This document shows positions 23,442 through 33,345 of a DNA stretch of 64,000 nt, in pieces. The DNA is from Planctomycetota bacterium. Its GTDB lineage: Bacteria > Planctomycetota > SZUA-567 > JAFGGJ01. The translations under genes were made by a program, and so were the position numbers. The stretch is taken from positions 1-64,000 of the forward strand of contig JAFGGJ010000026.1 of NCBI GenBank assembly GCA_016930595.1, in the 5' to 3' direction. The first letter of the stretch is position 1, and every line of letters starts with the position of its first letter. The notes below the pieces were generated by a model. That model was not told where the DNA came from, did no database searches, and saw nothing but the letters and a program-made list of their open reading frames with translations.

Positions 23442-24710
23442 ATGATAGGGATTGGCGCCGAAGATAAAGTCCTGACAGAGGACGAAATAGCATCGATAGT
23501 CAATGAAGCAGCTGCGGCCATTCCGGCCTCCGGAAAGAAAGTACTGGTCCTTATCCCGGATGCAACCCGCACCTGTCCTACGCCGCAGGTTTACCGTTTA
23601 CTGAACGATTCGCTCGGGAAGAAGGCCGAGCGAGTCGATTACCTCGTCGCCCTGGGTACGCATCCGTCCATGACCGACGACCAGATCGAGCGTCTCCTGG
23701 GGATGTCCCGTCATGAGCGTGAAGGGAAATATCCAAACTCGACTGTCTTCAACCATGCCTGGGACGACCCTGCATCTCTTGAGACGGTAGGCGTCATAAC
23801 GGCGGATGAAATCAGGGAAATGACGAACGGGCTCTTTGAAATGGAAGTCCCCGTTGCCGTAAACAGGCTTGTTGCCGGTTACGATATCCTGTTGATTTTC
23901 GGACCGGTATTCCCGCACGAAGTGGTAGGGATGTCGGGGGGCAACAAGTACATCTTTCCCGGTATTTCCGGTCCGGAATTCCTGAATTTCTTCCACTGGT
24001 TCGCCGCGGTCATTACCAATCCGAAGACCATCGGGAACAAGCGTACGCGTGTGCGGGCGCTCATTGACCGGGCCGTGCAGTTCCTGGATATCGAACGCTA
24101 CGCGCTGAAAGCCGTGGTGCACGGAACGGACACGAAGGGCCTGTTTTTCGGTGAGGTGGATGAGGCGTGGTCTGCGGCGGCGGACCTTTCCATAAAGATC
24201 GATATCGTCTACAAGGAGCAGCCTTTCAAGGCGGTCTTGTCGCAGGCGCCGGAGATGTATGACGATATCTGGACGGCCGGGAAGGCCATGTACAAGCTGG
24301 AACCCGTCGTCGCCGACGGCGGCGAGCTGATCATATATGCGCCGCACATAACGGAAGTCTCTTATACCCACGGCAGGATACTCGACGAAATCGGCTACCA
24401 CACGCGCGACTACTTTCTGAAACAGTGGGACAGGTTCAAGCATTATCCGTGGGGGGTGGTTGCGCATTCAACGCACGTGCGTGGCATAGGTACTTTTGAG
24501 GACGGCGAGGAAAAGCCCCGGGTCCGAGTTGTGCTTGCCACCCGCATTCCGGAAGAGCGCTGCAGGAGGATCAACCTGGGCTACCGTGACCCGGATTCGA
24601 TAGACGTCAGCGAATGGCAGGACAGGGAAGAGGAAGGTATTCTGTACGTACCCCGCGCGGGGGAACAGCTCTATCGCCTGGCCGACCCTCCGGCCTGGCA
24701 GCAGCCATGA
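23442..24710 (+). CDS. LarA-family nickel-pincer racemase/epimerase (DUF2088)
   Basis: A 422-residue homologue of lactate racemase LarA. Family motifs are visible: D40-A-T42-R43, H74 (LGTHPSM), H159 (FPHEVVGMSGGNK), K169, the lysine expected to hold the pyridinium pincer cofactor, and H185. LarA homologues racemise or epimerise 2-hydroxy acids, including sugar-derived ones. The sugar-enzyme context suggests an aldonate-like substrate, but this is inference. The cofactor makers LarB, LarC and LarE are not in this window and must lie elsewhere. AAGGA precedes ATG 23442. Confidence 0.8.
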   Translation: MIGIGAEDKVLTEDEIASIVNEAAAAIPASGKKVLVLIPDATRTCPTPQVYRLLNDSLGKKAERVDYLVALGTHPSMTDDQIERLLGMSRHEREGKYPNSTVFNHAWDDPASLETVGVITADEIREMTNGLFEMEVPVAVNRLVAGYDILLIFGPVFPHEVVGMSGGNKYIFPGISGPEFLNFFHWFAAVITNPKTIGNKRTRVRALIDRAVQFLDIERYALKAVVHGTDTKGLFFGEVDEAWSAAADLSIKIDIVYKEQPFKAVLSQAPEMYDDIWTAGKAMYKLEPVVADGGELIIYAPHITEVSYTHGRILDEIGYHTRDYFLKQWDRFKHYPWGVVAHSTHVRGIGTFEDGEEKPRVRVVLATRIPEERCRRINLGYRDPDSIDVSEWQDREEEGILYVPRAGEQLYRLADPPAWQQP

Positions 24711-24802
24711 GTTAATCCGGCGGGCGTACACGGTACGGGACCGGTTGATTTGCAGAGAAATCTCGGTATGCAGGCATTTGTACAACAGCACCAGTTTGTA
24801 CG

Positions 24803-24831
24803 TGTCCACTGAGCCGCCTTGGCTGTAAAAT
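24803..24831 (+). promoter_or_regulatory. Weak candidate promoter for coiled-coil gene
   Basis: TGTCCA (24803-24808), 17-nt spacer, TAAAAT (24826-24831), about 32 nt before ATG 24863. Confidence 0.3.
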
Positions 24832-24862
24832 ATGCGGGACGTTGTTTGAGAGGAATCATGCA

Positions 24863-25675
24863 ATGAAAGTCGTGAACATATTGGGGTTCGTCTTGAGTGT
24901 TATCGCCGTCATACTGGCCTGCCTGGCCTTGCGGCAGGTGCAGAAGGCGGCCGACAAGCCGGTGGCGGAATCCGAAGAGGCGAAGCAGATAGCGGCGCTG
25001 TCAGGCAAAATGGGATCCGTCGAAGCCGCTCAGAAAAAGGCTGCGGCTGACATGGGCAAGATCGGCGCCGATGTCATGTCCGCAAAGATCGGACAGGAGC
25101 GCGACGCCGAAAATATCGAGAACCTCCAGGATGAGGTGGCGGTGTTGCAGGAACAACTGGAATCCGTTAAGGCCGAGGCGGCACAGGCCCCGGCAGTTGC
25201 TCCGCCCGTGCAGGATCCCGCGCCAGGCGCCGTTACCGAAGCCAGAGTCCGGGAGCTGATGCGCGAGGAAATGCGCTCCATGTTCGACAGGACGCGTGGA
25301 GGGCAAGGGGGCAGGCGCGGTGGTGACCAGCAGACCGAGCTCCGCCAGAACGTCGGCCTGGATGAAGCCACGGCACAGCAGGTGGCGGGTATTCTCGAGC
25401 GCAGCAGTGACGCAATCCGGACACTCTGGCGTGAAAACCAGGGCGGCGATCGTGAAGCGATTGCTGAGCAGATGACGGCCATTCAGCAGAAGGCTGACGC
25501 CGAAGTCGCCGAGCTACTTGGTCCCGATGAATTGGAAAAGTACACCCAGTGGCGTCAGGAACGTAACAATCGAGGCAGGCGCGACCGCCGGCCACCGGGC
25601 GGACCTGATGCAAACAACAATGTGAATGACGGCGGGGATGACGGCGGCGGAGGTGCCGCAGCCCCGGGATTCTAG
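24863..25675 (+). CDS. Membrane-anchored coiled-coil protein of unknown function
   Basis: A 270-residue protein. Residues about 5-25 (NILGFVLSVIAVILACLAL) are a single N-terminal membrane segment or uncleaved signal. A predicted coiled coil follows (about 30-110, EKQ-rich with IENLQDEVAVLQEQLESV). Then come a Pro/Ala linker, a helical module (about 125-230; ARVRELMREEMRSMFDRTRGG, QQVAGILERSSDAIRTLW) and a Gly/Asn/Asp-rich tail. The helical module resembles Spy/CpxP-type or heavy-metal-resistor helices in its general pattern, but no clear family is evident. GAGAGG lies upstream; an earlier in-frame TTG at 24842 is unlikely. It is convergent with xerD. Confidence 0.6.
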   Translation: MKVVNILGFVLSVIAVILACLALRQVQKAADKPVAESEEAKQIAALSGKMGSVEAAQKKAAADMGKIGADVMSAKIGQERDAENIENLQDEVAVLQEQLESVKAEAAQAPAVAPPVQDPAPGAVTEARVRELMREEMRSMFDRTRGGQGGRRGGDQQTELRQNVGLDEATAQQVAGILERSSDAIRTLWRENQGGDREAIAEQMTAIQQKADAEVAELLGPDELEKYTQWRQERNNRGRRDRRPPGGPDANNNVNDGGDDGGGGAAAPGF

Positions 25676-25860
25676 AGACACAGAGCCCGTTGTAGATCGG
25701 TGTCCGGCTTCCCGCGGGGAGGCGGTTTCTTCGACTGCGGGCGTTCCGGCACCACGTTGCGTGGGCTATTCAGCGGCTTCCACTGCGTCAAAGGTTATGG
25801 CCGATTGGCAGGGAGTTGTGCCGTACTTGCCGGTTGCTGCGGCAATCGGCAGGTTCGCTG

Positions 25861-26802
25861 TCAGCTCCGGGGGTGGTATTTGCGGTGGATTTCACTGAGG
25901 CGCTTCTGGTCGATATGGGTGTAGATCTCCGTGGTGGTCAGGGAGACGTGCCCCAACATTTCCTGGACGGCGCGGAGGTTTGCACCCCCGCTCAGGAGAT
26001 GCGTGGCGAAGGAATGCCTGAGGGTGTGCGGGTGTATGTGGCGGCGGATACCGGCCTTCAGCGCGTGCCGGCGGACTATGGACCAGATGTCCTGGCGCGG
26101 TATCGCCTTGCCGGACTTTGATAGAAAAACCTGTCTCGGACTGGACGGACGCGCAAGAACGGGGCGGGCTTCTCGAAGGTACAGGGCAAGCGCTTCGGCG
26201 AGTTTCCCCCCGATAGGGACCACGCGCTCTTTCCTCCCCTTGCCGAAGAGACGGACATATGAGGCGTCGACGTTGAGGTCCTTGAGCGGCAGGGAGGCTG
26301 CTTCGGACGCGCGCGCTCCGGTCCCGTAGAGGAATTCGATAAGCGCCCGGTCGCGCATCCCAAGCGCCGTACCGATATCCGGGGCTTCTATTAACGCAAC
26401 GACCTCTTCGACGGAAATGACGTCGGGCAGACGGCGGCCCCGCCTGGGTGCGCTGACAGTGTCGAAATCAACGGCGTCGTTAATATTGATGGAGGCGATG
26501 AAGTCGAGATACGTATGGATGGCCGACAGCCGGCGCTGAATGGTAGCCGGAGCATCGCCTGCACGGGCGCGGTGCCCGCCGAAACGTTGAACGTGGGACG
26601 GCGTAACATCATGAACGGGAATGTCGGAGTCTTTCAGGAAGGCGTTGAATGCCGCCAGGTCGGAAGCATACGCGTCCACCGTATTGAGCGACAGCCCGCG
26701 TTCGAGCAGCAGGTGGTCAAGGAAGTCTTTGAATGCCGGCAGTTCGCATGCGGGACGAGAGGGATCGGTCCCGCCCGAGTCGTCACGTGGCCGTGAGGTC
26801 AT
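25861..26802 (-). CDS. xerD: Tyrosine recombinase XerC/XerD family
   Basis: A 313-residue site-specific recombinase. The complete catalytic set is present: R164 (TGARASE), K188 (GKGRKER), H259-x-x-R262 (HPHTLRHSFATHLL), H285 (LGH) and Y294 (EIYTH). An N-terminal SAM-like core-binding domain spans about 20-105. Length and RHSFATHLL match chromosomal Xer proteins that resolve replicated chromosome dimers at dif. It is the last gene of the mcsA-to-xerD block and overlaps the ispF stop by 20 bp, so it is a housekeeping recombinase, not an integron or phage integrase. XerC versus XerD cannot be told apart here. Confidence 0.88.
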   Translation of the reverse strand: MTSRPRDDSGGTDPSRPACELPAFKDFLDHLLLERGLSLNTVDAYASDLAAFNAFLKDSDIPVHDVTPSHVQRFGGHRARAGDAPATIQRRLSAIHTYLDFIASININDAVDFDTVSAPRRGRRLPDVISVEEVVALIEAPDIGTALGMRDRALIEFLYGTGARASEAASLPLKDLNVDASYVRLFGKGRKERVVPIGGKLAEALALYLREARPVLARPSSPRQVFLSKSGKAIPRQDIWSIVRRHALKAGIRRHIHPHTLRHSFATHLLSGGANLRAVQEMLGHVSLTTTEIYTHIDQKRLSEIHRKYHPRS

Positions 26803-27403
26803 TGGCGGAGTCTTCGGGCGGATTGGCCCCGCCCGGCGGTTGCGGCGGCGCGGAATCCTCTTCCATGGGCAGCGAAATGGATATGGAACGCGGCCTGCTT
26901 TCCTTCTGCGGCGGCAACTCGACGGAGCCGGGTTCTTCGATCAGGCAGACGGCATGCGCCTCGATGGCTTCGAGTTTGCCGATGGGCCCTATGCCTTCCC
27001 CGGTCTTGGCTTTGATGTTCACCTGGAAAGGTTGGATACCGAGCGCTTCCGCTATGTTCTGCGCTATTGTTGACTTGATGGGTTTTATGTTGGGGGCCTG
27101 CAGGAACACGGTGGCATCGATATTGTCTATTGTGAATCCGAGGCCGTGAAGTTTTTCCCCGACCATACTGAGCAGGTCCAGTGAACGTGCGCCTTTCCAC
27201 TGGTCATCGTCATCGGGGAAATGATGCCCTATATCGCCCAGTCCGGCGGCGCCGAGAAGAGCGTCGATAACCGCATGCGTAAGGCAGTCGGCGTCGGAAT
27301 GACCGCGGGCGCCTTTGGCGTCCGCGATTACGAACCCTCCTATGACGAGAGGATGCCCAAAGGCCAGCGGATGAATATCGGAACCTTCACCAATTCGCAG
27401 CAT
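26783..27403 (-). CDS. ispF: 2-C-methyl-D-erythritol 2,4-cyclodiphosphate synthase
   Basis: Fifth enzyme of the MEP isoprenoid pathway, a trimeric zinc enzyme. D9 and H11 (GSDIHPL) and a third ligand in GHSDAD (H34 or H35 by hand count) form the metal site. IGHHFPD and NIKAKTGEGIGPIG are the substrate motifs. The family is usually about 157-160 residues. This one has 206, with an added C-terminal tail of about 45 residues rich in Pro, Ser and acidic residues. It follows ispD by 8 bp; ATG 27403 has AGGGG upstream. Confidence 0.93.
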   Translation of the reverse strand: MLRIGEGSDIHPLAFGHPLVIGGFVIADAKGARGHSDADCLTHAVIDALLGAAGLGDIGHHFPDDDDQWKGARSLDLLSMVGEKLHGLGFTIDNIDATVFLQAPNIKPIKSTIAQNIAEALGIQPFQVNIKAKTGEGIGPIGKLEAIEAHAVCLIEEPGSVELPPQKESRPRSISISLPMEEDSAPPQPPGGANPPEDSANDLTAT

Positions 27404-27411
27404 GACTGCCC

Positions 27412-28113
27412 CTAAGCATAAACGGACCGAAGCACCGATTCGACGAACGCCAGGTCATCCGGCCAGGTAACCTTGACATTCCATCGGTTTCCGGGCACGT
27501 GGTAAACAGTACGGCCTTCCAGCGTCCATGGAATTGTATCGTCAAGGTGAGGGCCCGGGTGTAGTTTCAGCAGGTGAATGTGTTCACCCAGAAGGAAGCC
27601 CTGCGGCGTCTGAACGGCAACGATGGCGTCTCTGTCCAGCGTGTCGGAAAGCTCTTCCCCGGAAACCAGTTTGAGCGTATCCGGTACGGTGATGACCGGC
27701 GTTGCATTCCCATGACGTACGGTGCCCTCAACGACTCTGGAAACGAGCTCGGGCTCGATACAGGGACGGGCGGCGTCATGAATGAGCACGACGGTATCGT
27801 ACGGGAACGATTCGGCGGCTTTCAGCAGGCCGTTCATTACGGATTCGCTTCTATGGGTACCTCCAGCAATGACGGCGGAAACGCGCAGGTCGGCCAGATC
27901 CTGCCATGCCAGGACTTCCTGCTCAAAACCGGGCGGAACGACGGCGATCTGCGCGGAAACGAGTTGACAGAGCGCCATGCGGCGCAGAGTGACGTGAAGC
28001 AGGGATTCTCCCGATGTCATTGTCGCAAAGGCTTTGGGGCACTTCGAGCGGAAGCGCGAGCCGCTCCCGCCCCCGACGACAACGGCGCAAACCGGTTTCC
28101 CCGGCCGCAGCAC
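27412..28113 (-). CDS. ispD: 2-C-methyl-D-erythritol 4-phosphate cytidylyltransferase
   Basis: A 233-residue third-step enzyme of the MEP pathway, transferring CMP from CTP to MEP. The nucleotidyltransferase motif is GGGSGSRF with KCPKAF; HDAARP, DTLK, QTPQ and NVKVTWPDDL follow as expected. GTG 28113 is the start, with AGGAGG overlapping the stop of the PIN/TRAM gene. The adjacent ispF supplies a later step. Confidence 0.93.
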   Translation of the reverse strand: MLRPGKPVCAVVVGGGSGSRFRSKCPKAFATMTSGESLLHVTLRRMALCQLVSAQIAVVPPGFEQEVLAWQDLADLRVSAVIAGGTHRSESVMNGLLKAAESFPYDTVVLIHDAARPCIEPELVSRVVEGTVRHGNATPVITVPDTLKLVSGEELSDTLDRDAIVAVQTPQGFLLGEHIHLLKLHPGPHLDDTIPWTLEGRTVYHVPGNRWNVKVTWPDDLAFVESVLRSVYA

Positions 28114-28125
28114 GGCGGGCGCCTC

Positions 28126-29169
28126 CTAGTCCTTTTCTTTCGGGGCCGGATCGGCGGTATTGTTCTGCCGGTGCGACGGCTTGGCGAAAACCATTCTGCC
28201 GCCGGCCGTGTGCAGTATGCGAGCAACACCGACATCCATTGTTGTCCCGATGTGCGCGGCGGCATTTTCTACCACTACCATGGTGTCGTCTTCGAGAAAG
28301 CCCACGGCTTGGCCTGCAGCTTCGCCGGCGCGGACGAGCTCAACGGCGAATTCATCTCCCACGTTTATGACAAGATGAAGCCTGCAGACGAGGTCCCGTA
28401 TATCGATAACTCCGACATTTTCGACGCGGGCCACCCGTGCCAGGTTGCTGTCGGTGGTAACGAGACGGGTGTCGGTTTCCTGCGCCACGCGGATCAGCTT
28501 GCCGTCAACGTCGGGGATGTCCGGATAGTTGCCGGGCCGGACAACGATTTCGGAGGCATGGTTCTCCTGCAGGCGTTTCAGCAGGTCAAGGCCGCGCCGG
28601 CCGCGTTCACGCTTGATCCGGTCGGCGGAATCGGCTACTTCCTGCAGTTCATGGACAATGAATTCGGGTATGATTATGGAACCGTTGAGAACGCCTGAAT
28701 CATGAATTTCGATAATTCTGCCGTCGATGATGGCGCTGGTGTCAAGCAGGTATCCCCCGGTGGGGGGGCCCTGTTTTGAAAAATCAACATAAGGCAGGAT
28801 GAATCGGAACTGGTCCTTGGTCTGGAGGACTATGGTAACACACAGGTAAGTGAAGAAAAGGCCGGCTATCGGCACGATGCGTGAGCTGACATAAGCTTGA
28901 AGTTCAGGTTCGGCTATCAGCAGTTTGAGCAGGGCCCCGATGACGAACGTGATCCCGACGCCAACCAGAAGTCCGAGAAAGAACGCGACAAGGGTACGCA
29001 GGTAGTGGCGCTGAAAGACTATTTCAAGGATAACGAGCGATACCGCCAAGGCTGCCATCAGGAAGGGATAAGAGGCGCCGACTTCCTCGGGCATGGCTTC
29101 CTTGATGCCCAGACCTACAAGGTAGGCCAGCAGGACAAAGAAGATTCTAGTAACCCAAAGCAGGTACAC
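28126..29169 (-). CDS. YacL-type membrane PIN/TRAM-domain protein
   Basis: A 347-residue integral membrane nuclease-like protein. Four hydrophobic segments (about 5-22, 36-53, 59-83, 95-115) lead to a PIN domain (about 140-260) with acidic residues D143 (YLLDTSAIIDG), E174 (VHELQEV), D222 and D240 (TTDSNLARVA). A TRAM RNA-binding domain (about 268-330) follows. PIN domains are Mg-dependent ribonucleases; the physiological target of YacL proteins is not established. The start is GTG 29169 with AAAGGGGA upstream. In Bacillus the orthologue sits between disA and ispD; here disA is absent. Confidence 0.87.
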   Translation of the reverse strand: MYLLWVTRIFFVLLAYLVGLGIKEAMPEEVGASYPFLMAALAVSLVILEIVFQRHYLRTLVAFFLGLLVGVGITFVIGALLKLLIAEPELQAYVSSRIVPIAGLFFTYLCVTIVLQTKDQFRFILPYVDFSKQGPPTGGYLLDTSAIIDGRIIEIHDSGVLNGSIIIPEFIVHELQEVADSADRIKRERGRRGLDLLKRLQENHASEIVVRPGNYPDIPDVDGKLIRVAQETDTRLVTTDSNLARVARVENVGVIDIRDLVCRLHLVINVGDEFAVELVRAGEAAGQAVGFLEDDTMVVVENAAAHIGTTMDVGVARILHTAGGRMVFAKPSHRQNNTADPAPKEKD

Positions 29170-29315
29170 AGGTATCCCCTTTATCAGGATCTGCCGTACC
29201 GTTGCACGGGGACGTCAGTGACCGTGGCGTTCCCGGCATCGCCCGTTTCGGTCGTCGTGCGGCCGCCGTATGCCCCATACGGTGACAGGTTGCGACAGGG
29301 CCGTCGTGAAAGATC

Positions 29316-30665
29316 CTACAGCATTTTACGGATTTGCGAGACGTTGTCCACGAAAACAACGGAGATATCCCGGGCGTCCGCTGCTTCGGCGGAGTTGCTT
29401 TTTGGGAGGATAATCTGCTTAAAGCCCATTCTTGCGGCTTCCCGGACCCGGAGGGATACGTGGCTGACCCGCCTGACTTCACCGCCCAGTCCGACTTCGC
29501 CCACGAACACCGAGTTCCCGGAAAACGGAATGTCCGCCATGTTGGAAAGGATGGAGGCGGCCACGGCAAGGTCGGAAGCCGGCTCACGGATCGCCACGCC
29601 GCCTGCGACGTTCAGGAAGACGTCTTTACCTTGCAGTTTCAGCCCGACGCGTCGTTCGAGCACGGCAAGTATCATCGAAGTCCGGTTGGGATCGAGCCCC
29701 GAGACCCGCCGGGCGCCGGGACGTTCGGCGTCTGAACCCGAAACAAGGGCCTGAACGTCCAGGAAAAGCACCCTGTCTCCGATAAGAGCGGCGGTGGGTG
29801 CCGTGCCCGAGAGATGAGAATGCGATTTATCCATGAAGAACCCGGAAGGGTCGGAAATGCCTGCGAGCCCCGTTTCTTTCATGGAGAAGACCCCTACGCT
29901 GTCCGTGGAAGCAAACCGGTTTTTTCTGGCTCGCAGAAGACGCAGGGCGAGGTTTCCTTCGGCCTCGAAGTACAACACCGCGTCGACCATGTGCTCGACA
30001 AGCTTTGGCCCGGCGATGGCGCCGGCTTTGGTTATGTGCCCCACCATGAAGACGGCAGCGCCGTTTTCACGATGTGCGTAGCGGCCGAGTGCGGCCGCAG
30101 TCTCGCGCACGGCTGAAGGAGTACCCGAAAGGGAACTGCCCGTCGAGGCGAACATCTGCAGCGAATCCACGACGACGGTTCGCGGGCGGCTCTTTTCACA
30201 GGCGTCCAGAACCGTGTCGAGATCGTTTTCGGCAAGGATAAGGGGATCCGAATCGGGGGCGATCCTGCGGGAGCGCTCCGCTACCGCCGCGGCCGATTCC
30301 TCGCTAGTGACGTAGAGCGCCGGCTGCAGGTGCGGCGAGGCCGCGACCTGCAGCATCAGGGTCGATTTGCCCACCCCCGGTTCTCCGGCTACCAGTATTG
30401 ACGCCGCGGGGGGAATCCCGCCGCCGAGAACCCGGTCGAACTCCGCAATCCCTGAAGGCGTCAGGTTGACCGTCGACGATGGAATCTCGGAAGCTCTCCT
30501 GGGGGCCGATGAAGCCGTTGTGTGCCGCGACCGGGAACCCTTGCCCTGCCGTACCGTGTGTTCGACAAGCGAATTCCATTCCCCGCAACTCGGGCAACGC
30601 CCCTGCCATTTGGGGGTTGTGTCTCCGCAGGAAGTGCACAGGAAGACCGGACGCCTGGTGGCCAT
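29316..30665 (-). CDS. radA: DNA repair protein RadA/Sms
   Basis: A 449-residue RecA-like helicase acting in branch migration during recombination. The N-terminal zinc finger is C10-x2-C13 and C24-x2-C27. Walker A is GEPGVGKS (94-101). The RadA-specific KNRFAS motif is present (ARKNRFASTDSVGVF), and a Lon-protease-like C-terminal domain lacks a protease role in this family. It is complete, and follows clpC by 20 bp as in Firmicutes. Confidence 0.95.
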   Translation of the reverse strand: MATRRPVFLCTSCGDTTPKWQGRCPSCGEWNSLVEHTVRQGKGSRSRHTTASSAPRRASEIPSSTVNLTPSGIAEFDRVLGGGIPPAASILVAGEPGVGKSTLMLQVAASPHLQPALYVTSEESAAAVAERSRRIAPDSDPLILAENDLDTVLDACEKSRPRTVVVDSLQMFASTGSSLSGTPSAVRETAAALGRYAHRENGAAVFMVGHITKAGAIAGPKLVEHMVDAVLYFEAEGNLALRLLRARKNRFASTDSVGVFSMKETGLAGISDPSGFFMDKSHSHLSGTAPTAALIGDRVLFLDVQALVSGSDAERPGARRVSGLDPNRTSMILAVLERRVGLKLQGKDVFLNVAGGVAIREPASDLAVAASILSNMADIPFSGNSVFVGEVGLGGEVRRVSHVSLRVREAARMGFKQIILPKSNSAEAADARDISVVFVDNVSQIRKML

Positions 30666-30685
30666 TGGCGGTAACGCAGGCCCTC

Positions 30686-33199
30686 TCAGGCCTGTTCTTC
30701 GCCGCCGGGTGTAACGGTGGATAGCGAGGTGTCGGACTTGTCGGTGTTGGCAAGAGGGGCAATTTTGAAGGTAAGGACGCCGTCCCCGACGCCGGCGATG
30801 ATACGGCCCGGCCCATGGATCTCTCCAGACAGGATCTTTTCCGCGAGCGGATCTTCAACCATGCGTTCGATGGTTCTGCGGAGCGGACGGGCCCCGAAGT
30901 CAGGGTTGTACCCCGTGTCTATGATGAAATCCTTGGCTGCCTGGGAGAGCTCAAGTTCCAGGTCCTTTTCAACCAGGCGGCCCGTGATCCCGCGCAGTTC
31001 GATTTGAATTATATCGTCGAGGTCCGACCGTTCGAGCGGGTGGAAGACTATTATGTCGTCGAGCCGGTTTATGAATTCGGGGCGAAAGCGTTTTTCGACT
31101 TCGTCTTTGAGGCGTTTTTTGAGGGTTTCATAGGAGGCTTCGGCATCGCGCTTGCCGAAACCAAGGGATCCCTGGTGCCTCGCGAGCCGTGCCCCGACAT
31201 TGGACGTCAAGATGAGGATAGAGTTGCGGAAATCCACCTTGCGTCCGAAGTTATCCGTAAGGCGTCCGTCTTCAAGGATCTGCAGCAGCATGTTGAATAC
31301 ATCCGGATGCGCCTTCTCGATCTCGTCAAACAGGACGACCGAGTAGGGACGCCTGCGGACTTTTTCGGAAAGCTGGCCCCCCTCGTCATAACCCACGTAC
31401 CCCGGCGGAGCACCCACCATGCGGCTGACGGTGTGTTTCTCCATGTATTCGGACATGTCCATCTGGATCAGGGCTTCTTCGGAGCCGAACATGAATTCGG
31501 CAAGGGCGCGTGCCAGGAGTGTTTTGCCGACGCCGGTGGGGCCGAGGAAGAGGAAGGAACCGACGGGCCTTCTGGGATCTTTGAGGCCGGCACGGCTGCG
31601 TCGAAGGCTTCTGGCGACAGCTCCGATGGCCTCATGCTGGCTCACGACCCGTTGATGGATCTTGTCTTCCATTTCAAGGAGCCGGCGGGTTTCATCGCCT
31701 TCCAGCCTGACCAGGGGGATACCGGTTATCGATGAGACGACCTGGGCTACAACTTCCGCGTCGAGCGCAGGGGTTGTTTTGCCTGTATCGAGGCGCCATT
31801 TCTCCTTGTCTTCTTCGAGTTCGCTGCGCATACGGTCGGCGGCGTCACGGAAGGCGGCGGCGGCTTCGAATTCCTGGTTGGCCACGGCTTCTTCTTTTTT
31901 CCGGTCCAGGTCTTTGATTTCTTCTTCCCGGGCTCGCAGGGCCGGAGGATATGTCATGGTTGCCAGACGCAGGCGGCTTCCGGCTTCGTCGATGACATCA
32001 ATGGATTTATCAGGCTGGAAACGGCCGGAAATATACCTGTCGGAGAGAGTGACTGCGGTTTCAATGGCTTGGTCTGAAATCTTGACGCCGTGGTGTGCTT
32101 CGTAGCGATCCCGCAGGCCGTTCAGTATTGCAATAGTTTCGAGCCGGGTAGGGGGATCGACCATGATTATCTGGAAACGGCGTTCGAGAGCGCTGTCTTT
32201 TTCAACATACTTGCGGTATTCGTCCATAGTGGTGGCGCCGATGCATTGGACTTCGCCCCGGGCCAGAGCAGGCTTGAGAACGTTGGAAGCGTCTATTGAG
32301 CCTTCGGCGCCCCCGGCCCCGACGAGGGTGTGCAATTCGTCGATAAAGAGAATGACGTTATGTGAGCGCTTGACTTCGTTCATGACGGCTTTGATGCGCT
32401 CTTCGAACTGTCCCCGGTACTTGGTGCCTGCGACCATCTGAGCCAGGTCGAGGACGACGATCCTGCGGTTGCGGATTATTTCGGGAACCTTGTCTTCGAC
32501 GATGCGCTGGGCAAGTCCTTCAACGATAGCGGTCTTGCCGACGCCGGCTTCGCCAAGGAGGACAGGGTTGTTCTTGGTGCGGCGGCAGAGGATCTGCAGC
32601 ACGCGCTCCACCTGGCTTTCCCGCCCGATGAGCGGATCCAGGGCGCCTTCCGTGGCGAGCTGGGTCAGATCCCGACCGAACGAATCGAGCGCGGGCGTTT
32701 CCGATTCAGCGGGCTTGGCATCCGGCTGTTCGGTTACGGGCTGAGCCTGTTCCTGCGCAAAAGAAGCCCCGAGGAGGTCGAGGACTTCGCTGCGGACAAG
32801 ATCGGGGCTGAGGTCCATATTGAGGAGTACCTGGGCGGCGACACTGTCATGTTCGCCAAGGATGCCCAGGAGAAGGTGTTCGGTGCCAATGTAGTTGTGC
32901 TGGAGGGAACGGGCCTCTTCGCTGGCGTGTTCGACGACGCGCTTGGCGCGTGGCGTGAGGGGCTTCTGGCCCATGGTAACCATGCCTTCGCCCTTTTCGA
33001 CGAGTTTTTCCACCTCCAGGCGGACTTTCTCAAGGCTGACATTAAGGTTTTCCAGGACATTGGCGGCTACACCGGTACCTTCTTTGATGATACCGAGCAG
33101 GATATGTTCAGGCCCGATATAGTCGTGGTGCAGCCGTTCGGCTTCGCGGCGAGCCATGCTCATGGCGCGCTTGGCCCTGATAGTCATCTTGTTGAACAT
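30686..33199 (-). CDS. clpC: ATP-dependent Clp protease ATPase subunit ClpC
   Basis: An 837-residue AAA+ unfoldase. Two Clp_N repeats (about 1-145), first ATPase domain with Walker A 216-223 and DELH at 287-290, a UVR-containing middle region (about 425-460) that distinguishes ClpC from ClpA and ClpB, and a second ATPase domain with Walker A 553-560. ClpC delivers substrates, including McsB-arginylated proteins, to ClpP; clpP is not in this window. The ribosome site GGAGGTGAT (33213-33205) matches the 16S tail perfectly. Its own promoter is probable in the 146-bp gap upstream. Confidence 0.96.
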   Translation of the reverse strand: MFNKMTIRAKRAMSMARREAERLHHDYIGPEHILLGIIKEGTGVAANVLENLNVSLEKVRLEVEKLVEKGEGMVTMGQKPLTPRAKRVVEHASEEARSLQHNYIGTEHLLLGILGEHDSVAAQVLLNMDLSPDLVRSEVLDLLGASFAQEQAQPVTEQPDAKPAESETPALDSFGRDLTQLATEGALDPLIGRESQVERVLQILCRRTKNNPVLLGEAGVGKTAIVEGLAQRIVEDKVPEIIRNRRIVVLDLAQMVAGTKYRGQFEERIKAVMNEVKRSHNVILFIDELHTLVGAGGAEGSIDASNVLKPALARGEVQCIGATTMDEYRKYVEKDSALERRFQIIMVDPPTRLETIAILNGLRDRYEAHHGVKISDQAIETAVTLSDRYISGRFQPDKSIDVIDEAGSRLRLATMTYPPALRAREEEIKDLDRKKEEAVANQEFEAAAAFRDAADRMRSELEEDKEKWRLDTGKTTPALDAEVVAQVVSSITGIPLVRLEGDETRRLLEMEDKIHQRVVSQHEAIGAVARSLRRSRAGLKDPRRPVGSFLFLGPTGVGKTLLARALAEFMFGSEEALIQMDMSEYMEKHTVSRMVGAPPGYVGYDEGGQLSEKVRRRPYSVVLFDEIEKAHPDVFNMLLQILEDGRLTDNFGRKVDFRNSILILTSNVGARLARHQGSLGFGKRDAEASYETLKKRLKDEVEKRFRPEFINRLDDIIVFHPLERSDLDDIIQIELRGITGRLVEKDLELELSQAAKDFIIDTGYNPDFGARPLRRTIERMVEDPLAEKILSGEIHGPGRIIAGVGDGVLTFKIAPLANTDKSDTSLSTVTPGGEEQA

Positions 33200-33278
33200 C
33201 TTGCATCACCTCCGTTGTTATTATCGGCAGGGGAAAGAGCATGCGGTAAACCGCGTTGGGAGCCCGAATCCCTACTCA

Positions 33279-33287
33279 ATAATACCA
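33279..33287 (-). promoter_or_regulatory. Extended -10 promoter upstream of clpC
   Basis: On the minus strand TGG-TATTAT (33287-33279), an extended -10; a TTGCAT lies further upstream at a 22-nt spacing, too far for a standard -35. Located in the mcsB-clpC gap, so clpC may be transcribed independently of mcsAB. Confidence 0.45.
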
Positions 33288-33345
33288 TACGCCCCATAAA
33301 ATGCACATGCAAGTCCGGTGTGGCCCGGTTGCCGCTCACGGGAAT

